Assembly (NCBI GenBank): GCA_020744425.1
Contig: JAGMUV010000018.1
Span: 1,426,001 to 1,490,000 of the forward strand
Source of the DNA: Dactylonectria macrodidyma
Lineage: Eukaryota > Ascomycota > Sordariomycetes > Hypocreales > Nectriaceae
Length of the DNA: 64,000 nt
Direction: 5' to 3'
The position numbers and the translations under genes are program-made. Positions 45,801-56,953 of the stretch are shown here, piece by piece; positions within the stretch are counted from its first letter, which is position 1; each line of letters starts with the position of its first letter. The notes under the pieces were generated by a model. The model made no database searches. It had not been told where the DNA came from and saw only the letters and a program-made list of their open reading frames with translations.

Positions 45801-47859
45801 CTAAAGCCCTGAAGACTCTGTTATCTCTAAAGACCCTAACCTTAATAAAGACCCTAATATTAAGACTACTTAATCCAAGGACTAAGGGACCTCTGACTTT
45901 AATGAAGAAGGTCCTTATATAACCCTAAGGGCAATAAGCTCTCCATCCAGCCTAGCAGCTAGTCTGGCAGCTAGCCCATCAGTCAGCAGGGAGCCGAGCC
46001 CACAGCGGCCGGAAAGACAGCGCTGCCGGAGGCAGGAAGAGATATACAGACCGGCTTCCCAGAGCTCTTAACGGCAATAGGGCCGCCCGCCAGCTAGCTT
46101 TTTCACAGCATTTTTCAATAAAAGAGAGGAAAAGGTCTACAGACAGTCCCTTCCTCCTGAACCTAGGATCTTTAGAGACCTAAAAAGTCATTGATTTAGA
46201 CCACAGTTTAAGGAAGCAGCCAATAGGGAAATAAACAGCCTATGGGCATAAGGGACCTTTAAAGCTATTGCTAAAGATAAAGTAATAGGAAGCCCTCTGC
46301 CTATTACCTAGGTCTTTAAATATAAGCTAAACAAGCACGGCTTTCTTATCCGGTTTAAGGCATGGCTATGCGTTTAAGGGGATCTTTAACCCTATAATAA
46401 TAAAGAGACCTATATAGTAACCCTAGCAGGGAAGTCATTCCGGATCCTAATGGCTATTATAGCCAAATTTGACTTCGAAGCCTGGCAGCTAGATGCAGTC
46501 AATGCCTTTACTAATAGCCACCTCGATAAAGTCATCTACATCCACTATCCTGACGGATTTCAAAGGACCGGTTGGCTGCTATTACTGTAGAAAGCTCTAT
46601 ACAGGCTCTGCAGATCTCCCTTACTTTAGTAATGAAACCTCCTTTAGACCTTTAAGTAGCTAGGTCTTAGCCAGCTCAATGAAGACCCCTGCATCTATAA
46701 TAATAGCTAGATCACAGTCTTCTTCTTTATAGATAATATCATCTTATTATATAGGAAGAAAGACCAGCTAGCCGCTAACTGTCTTATTAGATAGCTAAAA
46801 ACGCAGTATAGGATGCAGGATCTAGAGCATCTTAGCTGGTTCCTTAGCATCAGAGTCCTAAGGGACAGGCCTATTAGAAAGCTGTGGCTCTATTAGGACT
46901 CTTTTATTAAGAATATCATAGCTAAGTTCAAAGTTGCCCTTAAGGATCACTTTAAAGGAAACCCCCTACTAATAAATAACCTGCTTCTAAGCCCTATTTA
47001 AGCCACTGCCTCGCAGATCCTCCTTTTCTAATAGAAGGTCGGATCTATTAACTATATAGCTATTATTATATAGCCAGATATATTAAAAGCAGCTTTAAAG
47101 CTAGTAGAGCATTTAAACAACCCCTCAGACTAATACTAACGCATAGCTAATAATATCATCAGCTACCTTTATACTATATAATTCCTAGCGATTTAATTCT
47201 AAGGGAAGGATCTTAGGGACCCTAAGGTCTCTAGAGACGACCTTCCTAAAGATCCTGACCTTCTTAGGGACCCTGACGTCCCTAGTGACCCTGACTTTCC
47301 TAGGACTTCGAAGACAGCCATAATAGCCCAATGCGGCAGCGACCTTCAAATTGCATCAGACACATCCTTTGCAGATAATAAGATCAGCTAGAAATCGTCC
47401 TAAGGATCGATCCTATCCCTCTTTAGCGGACCTATCAGCTAGAAAGCCGGGAAACAGGATACAGTCATAACCTCGTTAATAGAAGCAGAGCTCCTTGCCT
47501 TCATACACACAGCTAAGGAAGCCCTAGCGATCTAACGGCTCTTTGATCAGCTAGGCCTTCAGTTAGACTAGCCACTTATCATTAAATGTAATAACTAATA
47601 GACTATCCGGCTCGTGACCCTCGAGACCCCTAGGATTAAGACTGCCCTCAGGCATGTTAATATCCACAGCTGCTGGGCTCGTCAGGGCTATCGCAATCAG
47701 CAATTCAGGGTCAAATACACTCTAACAGGTCAAATACTAGCTAACAGTCTGACCAAGGCCCTGCCCGGCCAGAAATTTGAAGAATTCGTCAGACATCTAG
47801 GCCTTATTAATATCAGAGCAGTTATCGAGTCTCAGATTGAGTCAGACATCAAAGACTAG
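42890..47859 (+). pseudogene. Copia gag-pol, inactivated
   Basis: The degraded polyprotein shows, in order: a zinc knuckle CLCGKRHYYSEC near 43752, the protease DSGSDTHIC near 44275, the GAG-pre-integrase block DLWHLRLGHLN near 44675, the integrase blocks YRDND near 45055 and PYTPAQNGSAKR near 45137, the reverse-transcriptase block WQLDAVNAF near 46482 and a damaged YVDD motif (FIDN) near 46729, and RNase H with EAELLAF near 47487 and KTALRHVNIH near 47638. Stops are almost all TAG or TAA at positions where Gln or Trp codons are expected, as RIP-type C to T change on either strand would give. No product is possible. Confidence 0.85.
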
Positions 47860-48017
47860 CTCTTCCTATCCCTATCCCTGTTCCTATTTCCTAGTTATCA
47901 GACCTTTCTAGCAATATCCCTCTCAACAGGGCAGGTTTTAGGATATCCCTCTAATAGGGACTCTTTTTAAGATAACAGATTGAATAACAGCTTAAATACC
48001 TTCAAGCTAGGGGGGTA

Positions 48018-48241
48018 TATCACATTTCGGGATATCGGATTTTACAGCTATAACAATAGTCAAGCTTTCTGCCCTTCATCATAAGGTTCTACAGCCACTT
48101 TCCTCATCACAGGCCTCGTCATCAGCTTCGTCACAAGCTATGGTCAGGAGGATAGCTAGATAAAGTCAAATAGTCCGTAGCATCCGGACCCTCTTGGCTA
48201 TACGAGGTCATCATCAGTCTCTTCATCTATAAGACTGACCC
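48018..48241 (+). repeat. Right LTR, proximal part
   Basis: First 224 bp of the right LTR, preceded by a polypurine-like tract (AAGCTAGGGGGG). It starts TATCAC in place of the left TGTCAC. It is cut at 48241 by the hAT element; its last 8 bases ACTGACCC are the hAT target site. Confidence 0.9.
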
Positions 48242-48406
48242 CAGCGCTCATCATAAATCAATCAAATCAACTTTGGGGTAAAAGTTGATTTGTTTGATAG
48301 GCTTCAGATCCAAAGTTGATTTGTTTGATTTGATTGGCCCCTCTCAATCAACTGTATGGGCGGCCTATATACCTAGTATGTGAAGGTATTTCGCAGACCC
48401 CAAGTC

Positions 48407-50009
48407 TCAATTACCTACCCAACTGCCTAGCTTTACCCCGCCGTGTTGGACCCAGTTCCTCAGGCAATGAACTCGCTCCAGCGTATCCGCGCCCATTGAG
48501 AGCCTTTGAGATGTTAGCGTCAGCTTGGCCAGGCTGAACTGTCTCTCGCAGTCAGTCGCCATCGCCGGAATGGCAAAGACGTCCAAGGCAAAGCTGCTTA
48601 ATATCGGGAATGAAGGCTTGTGGTCTCTCCACCATTGGATCGGCTCCTGCGTATCTTGTGGCTCGAGGCGGAGGTACTTGTCCAGCTCGCTGACACTGCC
48701 GCCCGTTGCAAATATCTTTCTCGTTCTGCTGTTGATCCATTGGGTGTAGTGGTCATCCTCCTTACCCATTTTCATTGATAATGGAGCGGACTTGGACTGT
48801 TCCTGGTCCTTCTGACTCTAGCTCGAAAGAGTCAGCGTCTTTGCCGAAAAGAAACGCACGGGCAACAAGGTTAAGAACATGGCCATAGCAACGCATCCGA
48901 CGGGCCTTAATATCAGCAGGCCTAATCGAAGGGTCAAGCTGCCTGTAGAAGTAGTGCAGACAAGTATCATTCGTGGCCAGGTTGTCAGAAATGATAGTCC
49001 CAATCTGTCCTCGAATCTCCCAGAGTTGAACGACGTCGAATAGTGTATTAGCAAGGTTCTCACCACTATGAGTACCTAACTGACGACGTAGAGCGAGCAA
49101 CCTGGACTGTTGGTACCCGAGTTTGTCGATGAAGTGTGCAAAAACAGCTATTATCGCAAGGCGGTTCGGTGATGTCCAGAGATTAAAGCTGATGTGAATT
49201 TTCGTTAGGGCACTGCCCAGGTCCGCTTTGATGATATCCCTCTTAGAGTCAAAGATCCTCTGTAGCTCTCTGGTAATAGAACTGCTACTCCAAGGAATCT
49301 GGAGCGCTAATTCATGGTCAAACCGATAAAAGAGCTCCTTCAGAAACCTGTGCTCAAATATTGTAAATGGAACGTCACTGTCAATTACAAACCCAACACT
49401 TAGTTCTTGTATAGCTTCGACCTTTGCCCTTGGTATCATGCTCTGGTCAAGCCGCGGTCGTTTGGGTGTTGCATGAGAGTGAAGATCGATCGAGCTATCG
49501 TCGCTGGGGCTTGACTGGCTCGCTGGGGTGATCCGGTGAGCTCTGCGCAAGTCAGTAGATGGATACAGTATGTCAGTGTAGGGGACGAATACATACTTCC
49601 GAAGATGATCTGCTGCAGAAGATGTAGCTTGTACTGAGAAAAATTCCGGTCGACCTTTCGTGTCACATCAACTGCAGCACCACACATGACCGATTGGCTG
49701 CTCCTGGTGATTCAATTCGACGAAGAACATGCCGTGCGATCTGATCCAGCTTTTTCTGCCTTTTGCACCCTTCCGAGCTAGTGAAGCTTCTTGGACGAAG
49801 CGACGGTTTTTCCAGACGACCTTCGGTAGATCCTCAATAGTCGGGTTAGCAGGCAGCTCTTCGACGGCAGCCTCCTCGAGCTGCTGGGCCACAGTCCTTG
49901 GTTGTGATAGTCGCGAGAACGCAGAAGGAAAGAGTGGCATGAGGCAAGGCGTTGAAATCTCCGGCAGAAGACTCGCCGGTGAAGAGAGCGCTGGCGAGTC
50001 CGGCATCAT
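48407..50009 (-). pseudogene. hAT transposase, internally deleted
   Basis: Minus-strand parts are recognisable: an N-terminal region from 50009 with a BED-type zinc finger start (GMFFVELN to HVWCCS, near 49690) continuing CDTKGRPEFF; an intron near 49600-49550; a middle region with SFNLWTSPN and TIISDNLATND (near 49200-49000); and the C-terminal dimerisation block with EPIQWWRDH, FAIPAMATDCERQFS and LRNWV (48650-48450). A TGA interrupts the BED finger near 49680. The frame shifts near 48765 and the long stretch usual between the RNase-H part and the dimerisation block is missing. These lesions make it inactive. Confidence 0.82.
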
Positions 50010-50144
50010 GTTGCTGGTGTCATGTGGTGTTGATGGCGAAATTGATGCGTCGCGGTAGGATGCAGAGCGTGTCAGCCGGTCCAGGGTTTGGTGTGGGTTA
50101 GCCAGCGATAGTGGGTACCAATCAGGCTACGACTTTATATGGGA

Positions 50145-50404
50145 GCAAGAAGTATCATATGTATGTATGTATGTATATTTTTCGTCCGAGGGCCATGAGG
50201 CCCGTAAAGTCCCCTATTGGGGCACAGGACGTGCTGAGCTAGAGTCTCTAATGCTAAAATCTACGCAAAGCTTTCGTAAACTACAGAACAGACCACTATC
50301 CAGCATATCATCGGCTCAAAGGCGCATTGTGTCGAGCCTGTTACCCGTCAGCGGGATGGCCAGGCGTGGCTATTACAGCACTAGCCGCTAAGCAAGAAGT
50401 ATCA
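50145..50404 (-). mobile_element. SINE-like retroposon inside the hAT element
   Basis: The 14-mer AGCAAGAAGTATCA flanks a 232-bp unit (50159-50390). Read on the minus strand the unit ends in (TACA)n-type repeats (ATACATACATACATA) beside one duplicate, the tail type common for fungal Tad-like LINEs and their partners. At its 5' end an A-box-like TAGCGGCTAGTG and, about 50 bp on, a B-box-like GGCTCGACAC suggest a tRNA-derived SINE. No coding frame is present. A truncated LINE end is the alternative. Confidence 0.6.
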
Positions 50405-50628
50405 CCTATCTGTGACCATCTTGTACAGGGTAGGACCGGCGCAGGGCAGGCCATGTTAATCCTTTTGGACAGTTCAGATGTAGTATAGCACATATCAACT
50501 TTATCAAATCATGTCAACTTGCAAATCGCTGGAATTGATTTGATTGAAGCGAGGAATCGGCTGGGTTGATTGATTTGATTGGGGTGATTGATTGATTGGG
50601 TTGATTTATGATGAACGCTGACTGACCC

Positions 50629-50703
50629 AAAGACCCTCATTAGATAGGAAGAATAGCAAGAGCTTCTCACACACATGATCACTTCCATCTCCTAGATGCA
50701 ACA
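50629..50703 (+). repeat. Right LTR, distal part
   Basis: Last 75 bp of the right LTR, resuming after the hAT target duplication. It aligns base for base with the left LTR 42528-42602 except for five CA/TA transitions. It is followed directly by the target duplication AGACA. Confidence 0.9.
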
Positions 50704-50708
50704 AGACA

Positions 50709-51411
50709 ACAACTATGACGTCATACAACGCGTCAAAACCACTATCACAATCAACCAACTTGCGTAGTAGTGCTCTGTAAGCCGAACCGCATGGCATGGT
50801 GCCCATCGATGAATAGAATTGACAGCATGCCAAAATGACCTTGGTATCGTCAAGACCCACTGGTATCAGGCCGCAATTTCGCTCGACAGTGTCGATGTCC
50901 GAGGCAAGTTGTCCAACCTGAGGCTTCGGCGAGTACATCATCGATAGGCTAAAGGAAGGCGACAAGATGAGAAAAGTCGTTGCCTTACTGCATATACGTC
51001 ACAAAGAGACCCTAGTAATGATGTGATCTCCTGCGAGGGGTTGCTTTTGAACCTGGTAACGGAGTGATCACTCTCTCGACTCGCTTCAAGCCTTGAAGTT
51101 ATTCAAAAGATGGTTTTTTTTATATAAAACTTCTAAACGTAAACTCCGGGTGCCTGGTATTTTGGTCTGCTCCTACAAAATGCATTAGCAAACACTTGGA
51201 AGGAACATCGGAAGAACTGAGAGCCATTCCCGGACTGATAGATATTGCTACTCAACGTGTCACCAACCACAAAACTTGACGAAGTCATCGAGAGTTCGAC
51301 AAAAGTCTGACATTGACCGCACTCATGAACGCCACCACGATTAGCTGACTAAGGCACCCTCCCCAAAATGTCCGCGTCCATCTCTTATTTCTCTCCTACC
51401 ACTCAAGCGGG
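50709..51411. other. Right flank of the retroelement
   Basis: A minus-strand frame from 50965 to the element border (starting MSPSFSLSMMY) is open but has no motif that I recognise. On the plus strand the frame crossing the insertion site joins left and right flank without a stop for about 60 codons. Neither is firm enough to call a gene. Confidence 0.35.
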
Positions 51412-54400
51412 TCAGAGCTGAATCATGACTTCTGAGTGACTGCTCGCGGCAGAACTGAAACTCGCAACACTGGTAGATCGTCTGCCACGCGCCGGGAGTG
51501 TGAAGGTGCGCTGGCCGGTGAATAGGTTTTCCGTGGTGTCATATGAGTCTGAGAAACGTCGTGATGAACGGCGGGTCGGTGCTGAGAGCAGGCTTCTCTT
51601 CTGTGATCTCATGTGTTCTTGCGATCCAAGACTGTCTCTTCTACTCCTTTTAGTATTGTAGTTGAACAAGTTTTCGGGAGACCTCTCATCGCTATAATAG
51701 ACGGCGTCATCAGAACTACCACCTAGTTCAAAACCCTCGTACATGGCAACATATTCGGAAAGCTCAATACCAACGGGCACATCTTCCCTGAGAGCCACCC
51801 AGCGCGTCCACGTGTTTGGTTCTTTAAGCCTGACCATGATTGGTGTCATGTCTGCACCCATGGCTTGGGCAAGTCGAGCGTGCGCGAACAGTTGGAAAGT
51901 AGCGTACGGAAGTAGGGCAGGATAACCCTGCAGCGTTTGTGATTGGCCTGTGATGGAGGGACAGCCAGTCGACTCACGAACATGCAATCCTGAGAAACCC
52001 TGGTCATACACATTGTGAGTTGTTGTTATCCAGCAACCGACGTCGATTGTCATTTCTTGTGGGAACAACTCTCTGAGAGATTCGAACGTAACGCCTTGAT
52101 CCAATTTCTGTTGTTGCGCTCCTGTCGCAGATTGCATAGGTGAACCAAGTTGGAGCCCGGTATTTTGTTGAGGTGGTAAGAGCGGTGGAAGTCCATTGGG
52201 ACTCTGAGCTTCTGATATGCCCTGTTGTATTGGAACTAGAGCAAGCGAATCATGGCTAGAAATTTGTGATTGATCGCCGCCTGGTGGAGGGACGACCGCT
52301 TGTGTTTGAATATTCCTTGCCACAATTAGAGCATCCAGCTCGTTGATGTGCAGATAGTCCAGGCAGGTTTTCATGATTGCGAGATGTCCATTGCCAACGG
52401 CATTCGGCCCAATAAGTGGATCCAATATGGAAAACCCGCGGCCTTTCAGGAAGAATTCGCGGACAGATTCATGAATAACCTCAATCACACGTGTCTCTCC
52501 ATTCTCAAGGTCGAACGAGCCCGCTCCAGCCCGAACTGACATTGCCTCGAACGCCTTGTCATGTGGCTCTTCCGCTGCTGACATCGTGCTCACTTGTAGC
52601 AACCCTCTCGACAAACTCTTGATCTGTCTCTCAAGTTGCTCGTCACCGTCAGTAACCTCGACAGACTTGCCCCACGCCTTCAAGGACAAGGGTGGTGGGT
52701 CTTTAATGAACGCCAGGATGTGGTGCCACTCATGAAGACGAAGAGGATTGGTTGCCAGAGTAGCCCATTGGAATAATCGGAGGGTCAATGGTTTCGTCAC
52801 TGGGTCGAGGTCTGTGAACATTTCCGCAAACATGGTTTCGAGTTCTCGTGGTATGAGATCGAGCCTTCCTAGTAGATATTGTACACTCTTGCCCTCTGCC
52901 CACTTCTTGATTAAGTCGTCGACGACCAAAACGACCCAGAGAAACACACCGCCAGATAGGGACAAGACTTTTCTTCTCAGTGGAAGTGTCCATGTTGCGC
53001 CAGAGGTTGCGATGGTGTACTCAAACCTTTGATCAACGTATTTCTCAATGTCATGCCCATTGCCGTTATGCACTATGATTGAGGTGACAAAGGGCAATAT
53101 GGGTAAGAATCTACCTGACATGCAGACACTTAAACCCCTATGTGTAGAGGCCGTTTTGGTCAATTCTCCCCAAAACTGGACTAGATGCCAATAGTCCTCA
53201 GCATCACACTCGTCAACAGCATCGATAAAAATCTTGGCTTTCTTGACTGGCGGAGACGAAAACATGGCGATGAGAAGCGATTTGAGAACTGATTCTTCCC
53301 AAGGGAGATCAGAATCTGCGAGACATTCGGCTTCTTCTTTTTGTTGCCACATTTTGCAAAACTCTGTGAGATGGTCTCGATAGTGAGGCAGAAGTTGGTA
53401 GAGCAACGATCGTAAGAGGCCAGCAAGTGAATGCTCCGGACCATCGCCTTTTAAATTGAAGAAGAAAGCTGCGGTGCACAAGGCCGAGCCTCTTTGTTTG
53501 AGTGTAGTTTGTTGAAAAGCTTCCTTCATCAATACGGACTTGCCCGATCCTGGCTTCCCTTTCAGGAAGATTAGGCCGTTACCGTCATGATGACCGAACT
53601 TATCTGACCACCTCTCAAACGCGCGGCATTCAAGCAACCATATGCATGTATCTTTCATAGGGCTTTCGATTGTTCGGTGACGACTGTTCATCCTTGGAAA
53701 TCGAAGCGACTCGAGGCAAGACTTCTCAAACTCAGTCAAGCCATCTGCACTGAAGTGCTCTGGAATCTGCACTTTAAGAGGCCTAAGGGCAGGGTCTAAA
53801 TATGGTTGTGCGGGTGTTGAATCTCCTCTTTGGGAGCCTCGTCGGGCGTTTAAGTCAACGATCGAGTCATAAATCAGCTGAATCTCTCCTGCCAATTTAA
53901 GGTAATTGGGATCATCCAATCCATAGAACCGACACATTTCTAGATGATTGGCTTGAAGAGTCTCCGCACGCTCACGCTCATCCCCGATCAAAGAAGATGA
54001 GTCAGGAACAACCTTGTTGCCGAGAACGCCCAATCTAACTCCAGTCAGACTTAGGCTTTCCTGGAAGGTTTTGACCCTAAAGTCGTATTCCTGCCAAATT
54101 CTGGAAAAAGATTCCTGGGCTCGTTCGAGATCTGTCGTCTTGAGGCCAAGAGCATCAAGCATGGTAGATGTTGTCTCCATTCGTATAATGCTAAGAACGG
54201 ATCGGGCTTTCTCACCCACTGCCGAAAGCTCGGGACTCCCTCGGTGGGGGGTCCCGAGGAAGATGACCGCGGCAGTAGATTGAACGATACTTTTGTACAT
54301 AGGCTCTGTGGATACAGATGATCTTGCAAGCATCTAATATTTGGTCAGCGATTGTGTTGGAGTTGAAAATGGGGTTGAGCCTCGTACTTCTTTGGTGACG

Positions 54401-54996
54401 ATCCCTCCGAGACTATGACAAACAAAGATCAAATGACGACCCTGCACTCCCTCTCTACCAAGCGCAAACATGAAGTCTTTACTGTGTGAGAGTATGCTGT
54501 TCTTATTGGCCCCACCGGCCATGTATTTGGTGATTTTTGTGTCGTATCCATATGTAAGGACCCGAGCCTGTGGACATTGCTGTGGGAGCAGATCGAACGG
54601 CCAGAAAGTGGCAGTGGTTGCGTTTTCACTACCCTTAATACGGTTGGCGGGGACAAGACACGGACTCTCGTTTGAAGTTTCCAGCGTTGATGACCTCGTT
54701 GACGACTTCCAGGACAGTGGACGGTGCCAAAACTTCGGTTTCCCTTCCTTCTCTGTGGCTGATGCCTCAATGTGTGAGAGATGGGGCGCTGGAGACTGCT
54801 GACCGCGGTCCTTTTTTGAGGTCCATGTTTTATAGGGATGGCCTTTCAGGCCATGGATGATAACAATGCTAGGTGATAGGATCAGCATACGAGTTTTGAA
54901 GACCCAAGGTCGTGCGGGGCTTCACTCAATTACGGGTGATCCGGTGAGCGGTTGATAGACAACGGAGAGCCCTGTGTCGCTTATGGGCCCAAGCAT
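51412..54996 (-). CDS. SesB-type esterase-NACHT NLR protein
   Basis: An NLR of the fungal non-self-recognition type. Three exons (54996-54926, 54868-54388, 54333-51412) give 1157 residues. I placed the start at 54996 because an upstream exon (MLGPISDTGLSVVYQPLTG) restores the block DIVIIHGLKGHPYKTW across a 57-bp intron. Residues about 24-320 are a SesB-like serine-esterase effector with CHSLGG (Ser176), VIFLGTPHRGS (about 207-217) and His in NHLEMCRF. The NACHT has P-loop GKPGSGKS at 443-450 and Walker B IFIDAVDECD at 552-561. I see no ankyrin, WD40 or TPR array. Instead the C-terminus has a Gln/Pro-rich linker, a small conserved-looking region and a Ser/Arg-rich tail. It appears intact, unlike the phosphorylase-NACHT pseudogene at 5.7-8.2 kb. 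Confidence 0.9.
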
Positions 54997-55725
54997 CTCT
55001 GTTAGTCACTCTTATCGAGTTGGGCGGTCCGGCAGGGCATAAGAATGTTGAGCTCAAATTGAGGAAAATCACGCTGGGCTGTGATGGGTGAGGCTGACTG
55101 GATAGACTTGTCACGCCTGCAGCTCAGGCTTAGCACGTGCTGTATGTCCAGGGTTACACAGAACCCCTCTTCTGATTATCAGGCGACCAATAACTTGCAC
55201 TCTGCAAGATGGACTCAGGATCTCGGCCGAGCCGATAAGCAGAGTTAGCCAGAAGAAGTCTCACTAGCAAGATGCGAGACTCTAAGGGGATCTGCAATGA
55301 AACTCAGAGAAGAAACATATGATCCAGATAGGGTGATGCATGATCCAATGATTGAAACATGTCAGTTGAACAACAACAAAAAAAAAAGCTGTGTTTGTTC
55401 TGCCTTTGTGCCAGCAACTCACCCTTGATAGAGCGGACAGTCTTACCAATAGAAACATGTCACTTGGAGGCGAGGTAAGCTGGATTCTGTCACTGTAGCG
55501 GTGATGATCGAGAAAGCCTTGCTGCGCATCGTGACAAGGCCAAGTCTTGGAGCACCGCCTAATCGTTTGTGGGACAGGACCATTGTGGCTAAGCTGAGGC
55601 TGTCTCTTTGCAGTAAATAACTCACCAGACAATTGCATGACGGCACTCAGATCATAAATGTGAATATTGATTGGACAAATCGCTACATTGCTACGCCTCG
55701 CGCCTCCAGGTAATTATGCATACGC
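54997..55725. other. Intergenic region between NLR and alcohol dehydrogenase
   Basis: The NLR promoter lies at the left and the 3' flank of the dehydrogenase at the right. An A-rich run sits at about 55365-55388. No gene is supported. Confidence 0.4.
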
Positions 55726-56953
55726 CTATTTAGCATTGACGTCAACCAAAATCTTTACATGATTGTCCTTGTCCGTAATCAGCGCCTTGATGCCATCCTC
55801 GACGATGTTTTCGAGCCGAATCTTGGCCGTAATCATATTATCAGCCTTGATAGCACCTTGTATTGATGTTAGCGACAAGTTTTGCGTGGACCATACTGGA
55901 TTTCTCACCTGTCCGGAGGTTCTCAATTACCGCTTGGTAATCCTCTCGCTGGTAACCGAGCACTGACTTGTAGGAGCTTTCTTTCCACGTAATCCAGTTG
56001 GGGTTGAAAGGGATTTCCTTCTCCCAGATAGCCACATTGACTACCGTTCCCTTCGTCTTGACGACCTCGCAGGCGCTCTTGATGCTAGCCAATGCATTAG
56101 AATCAAATAAAAGTGCAAGGCAAGACGACATACCTCGCTGGGACTCCGGCGCAGTCGAAAACAACATCGGCGCCTCTGCCTTCAGTCGCGTCGAGAAGTA
56201 TCTGCTTGACATCATCTTTGATGGGGTTGATGACTTTGGATGCACCGAATTGTGATGCAAAGTTTTGGCGAGACGCTGCAACTTCTGAAACGAAGATGTT
56301 CTTCACTCCCTTGGCCTTAAGGCAGAGAATAGCGGCCAGGCCGATGGGGCCGCCTCCAATGATCAAGACAACCGAGTTCGGGTTCATTTCCGGCGCTGCA
56401 CTAACGGCATGCCACGAGACAGATAGTGGCTCAACCAGAGCTCCCTCCTCCATCGTCAGGTTCTCGGGCAGTGGAAATACGTGTGTCGCATTCACACACA
56501 CGGCCTCGCTCAGACCGCCGCCTCCTCCACTCAATCCGACGAAGCCACCTGTACGACAGACATTCTCAGCGCTCGTTTCACAAGCCACACAATGGCCGCA
56601 GAAGATCGTGGGCTGGACGGCGCATCTTTGGCCAATTTCAAATCCAGTAACGTCAGGGCCGATTTCAGTGATGGTGCCGGAAAATTCGTGGCCTAGAGTG
56701 ACGGGGATGGTCTCGCCAGTCAAGCCATGTGGTGTCGTAGGGCAGAAGTTGGGGCCGCCGAGATATTCGTGGAGATCGGTTCCACAGATGCCAACAAACG
56801 CTGGGGCAATCTGCAAGGCTGATGAGTTATCATTCTTTGATCCGTTCTTTTGCTGCTCTCCAGACTCACCTTAATCTGACCCGGGCCTACAGCAGGCTCG
56901 GGAATCTGCTCGACCCGAATATCTTCCTTTCCGTAATACCTGGCCGCCCTCAT
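55726..56953 (-). CDS. Zinc-dependent (R,R)-butanediol dehydrogenase-like enzyme
   Basis: A medium-chain, NAD-dependent alcohol dehydrogenase of the 2,3-butanediol/sorbitol type, cytosolic. Four exons start at 56953; exon 1 (56953-56870) is MRAARYYGKEDIRV and onward to GPGQIK. Catalytic zinc ligands are Cys in GICGTDLHE and His in GHEFSGTI. The structural zinc lobe has CGHCVACETSAENVC, and the cofactor fold has GGGPIGL. The last exons carry WKESSYKSVLGYQREDYQAV and IVEDGIKALITDKDNHVKIL. All zinc ligands are present. A glycine run (GLSGGGGGLSE) after the zinc lobe is typical of this group. It lies next to a P450, but a shared pathway is not evident. Confidence 0.9.

Larger units (their letters stand above)
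48242..50620 (-). mobile_element. hAT DNA transposon nested in the right LTR
   Basis: 2379 bp bounded by inverted ends: CAGCGCTCATCATAAATCAA on the left and its inverse on the right (50601-50620) with one mismatch. The 8-bp duplication ACTGACCC lies at 48234-48241 and 50621-50628, the length usual for hAT. Both subterminal regions are full of TTGATT/AATCAA motifs, typical of transposase binding arrays. The single transposase gene on the minus strand is broken, so the copy is non-autonomous. Confidence 0.93.
42304..50703 (+). mobile_element. Copia LTR retrotransposon, RIP-degraded, interrupted by a hAT element
   Basis: The element starts TGTCACATTT and ends GCAACA, has 299-bp LTRs at both ends and is flanked by the 5-bp target duplication AGACA (42299-42303 and 50704-50708). 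Removing the inserted hAT (2379 bp plus one 8-bp duplication) leaves 6013 bp. The internal part reads in the Copia order: zinc knuckle, protease, integrase, reverse transcriptase, RNase H. Every domain is crossed by TAG and TAA codons, so the copy is dead. It sits about 1.4 kb after the permease gene. Confidence 0.92.

Noticed and set aside
55348..55465. Repeated words resembling GAAACATGTCA near the A-rich run as a retroposon border
   Set aside because: The copies differ in their flanks and spacing and do not sit at the ends of the A-run, so no target duplication can be claimed.
56113..56874. Plus-strand frame of 253 codons
   Set aside because: It is antisense to the alcohol dehydrogenase, whose zinc and cofactor motifs are unambiguous.
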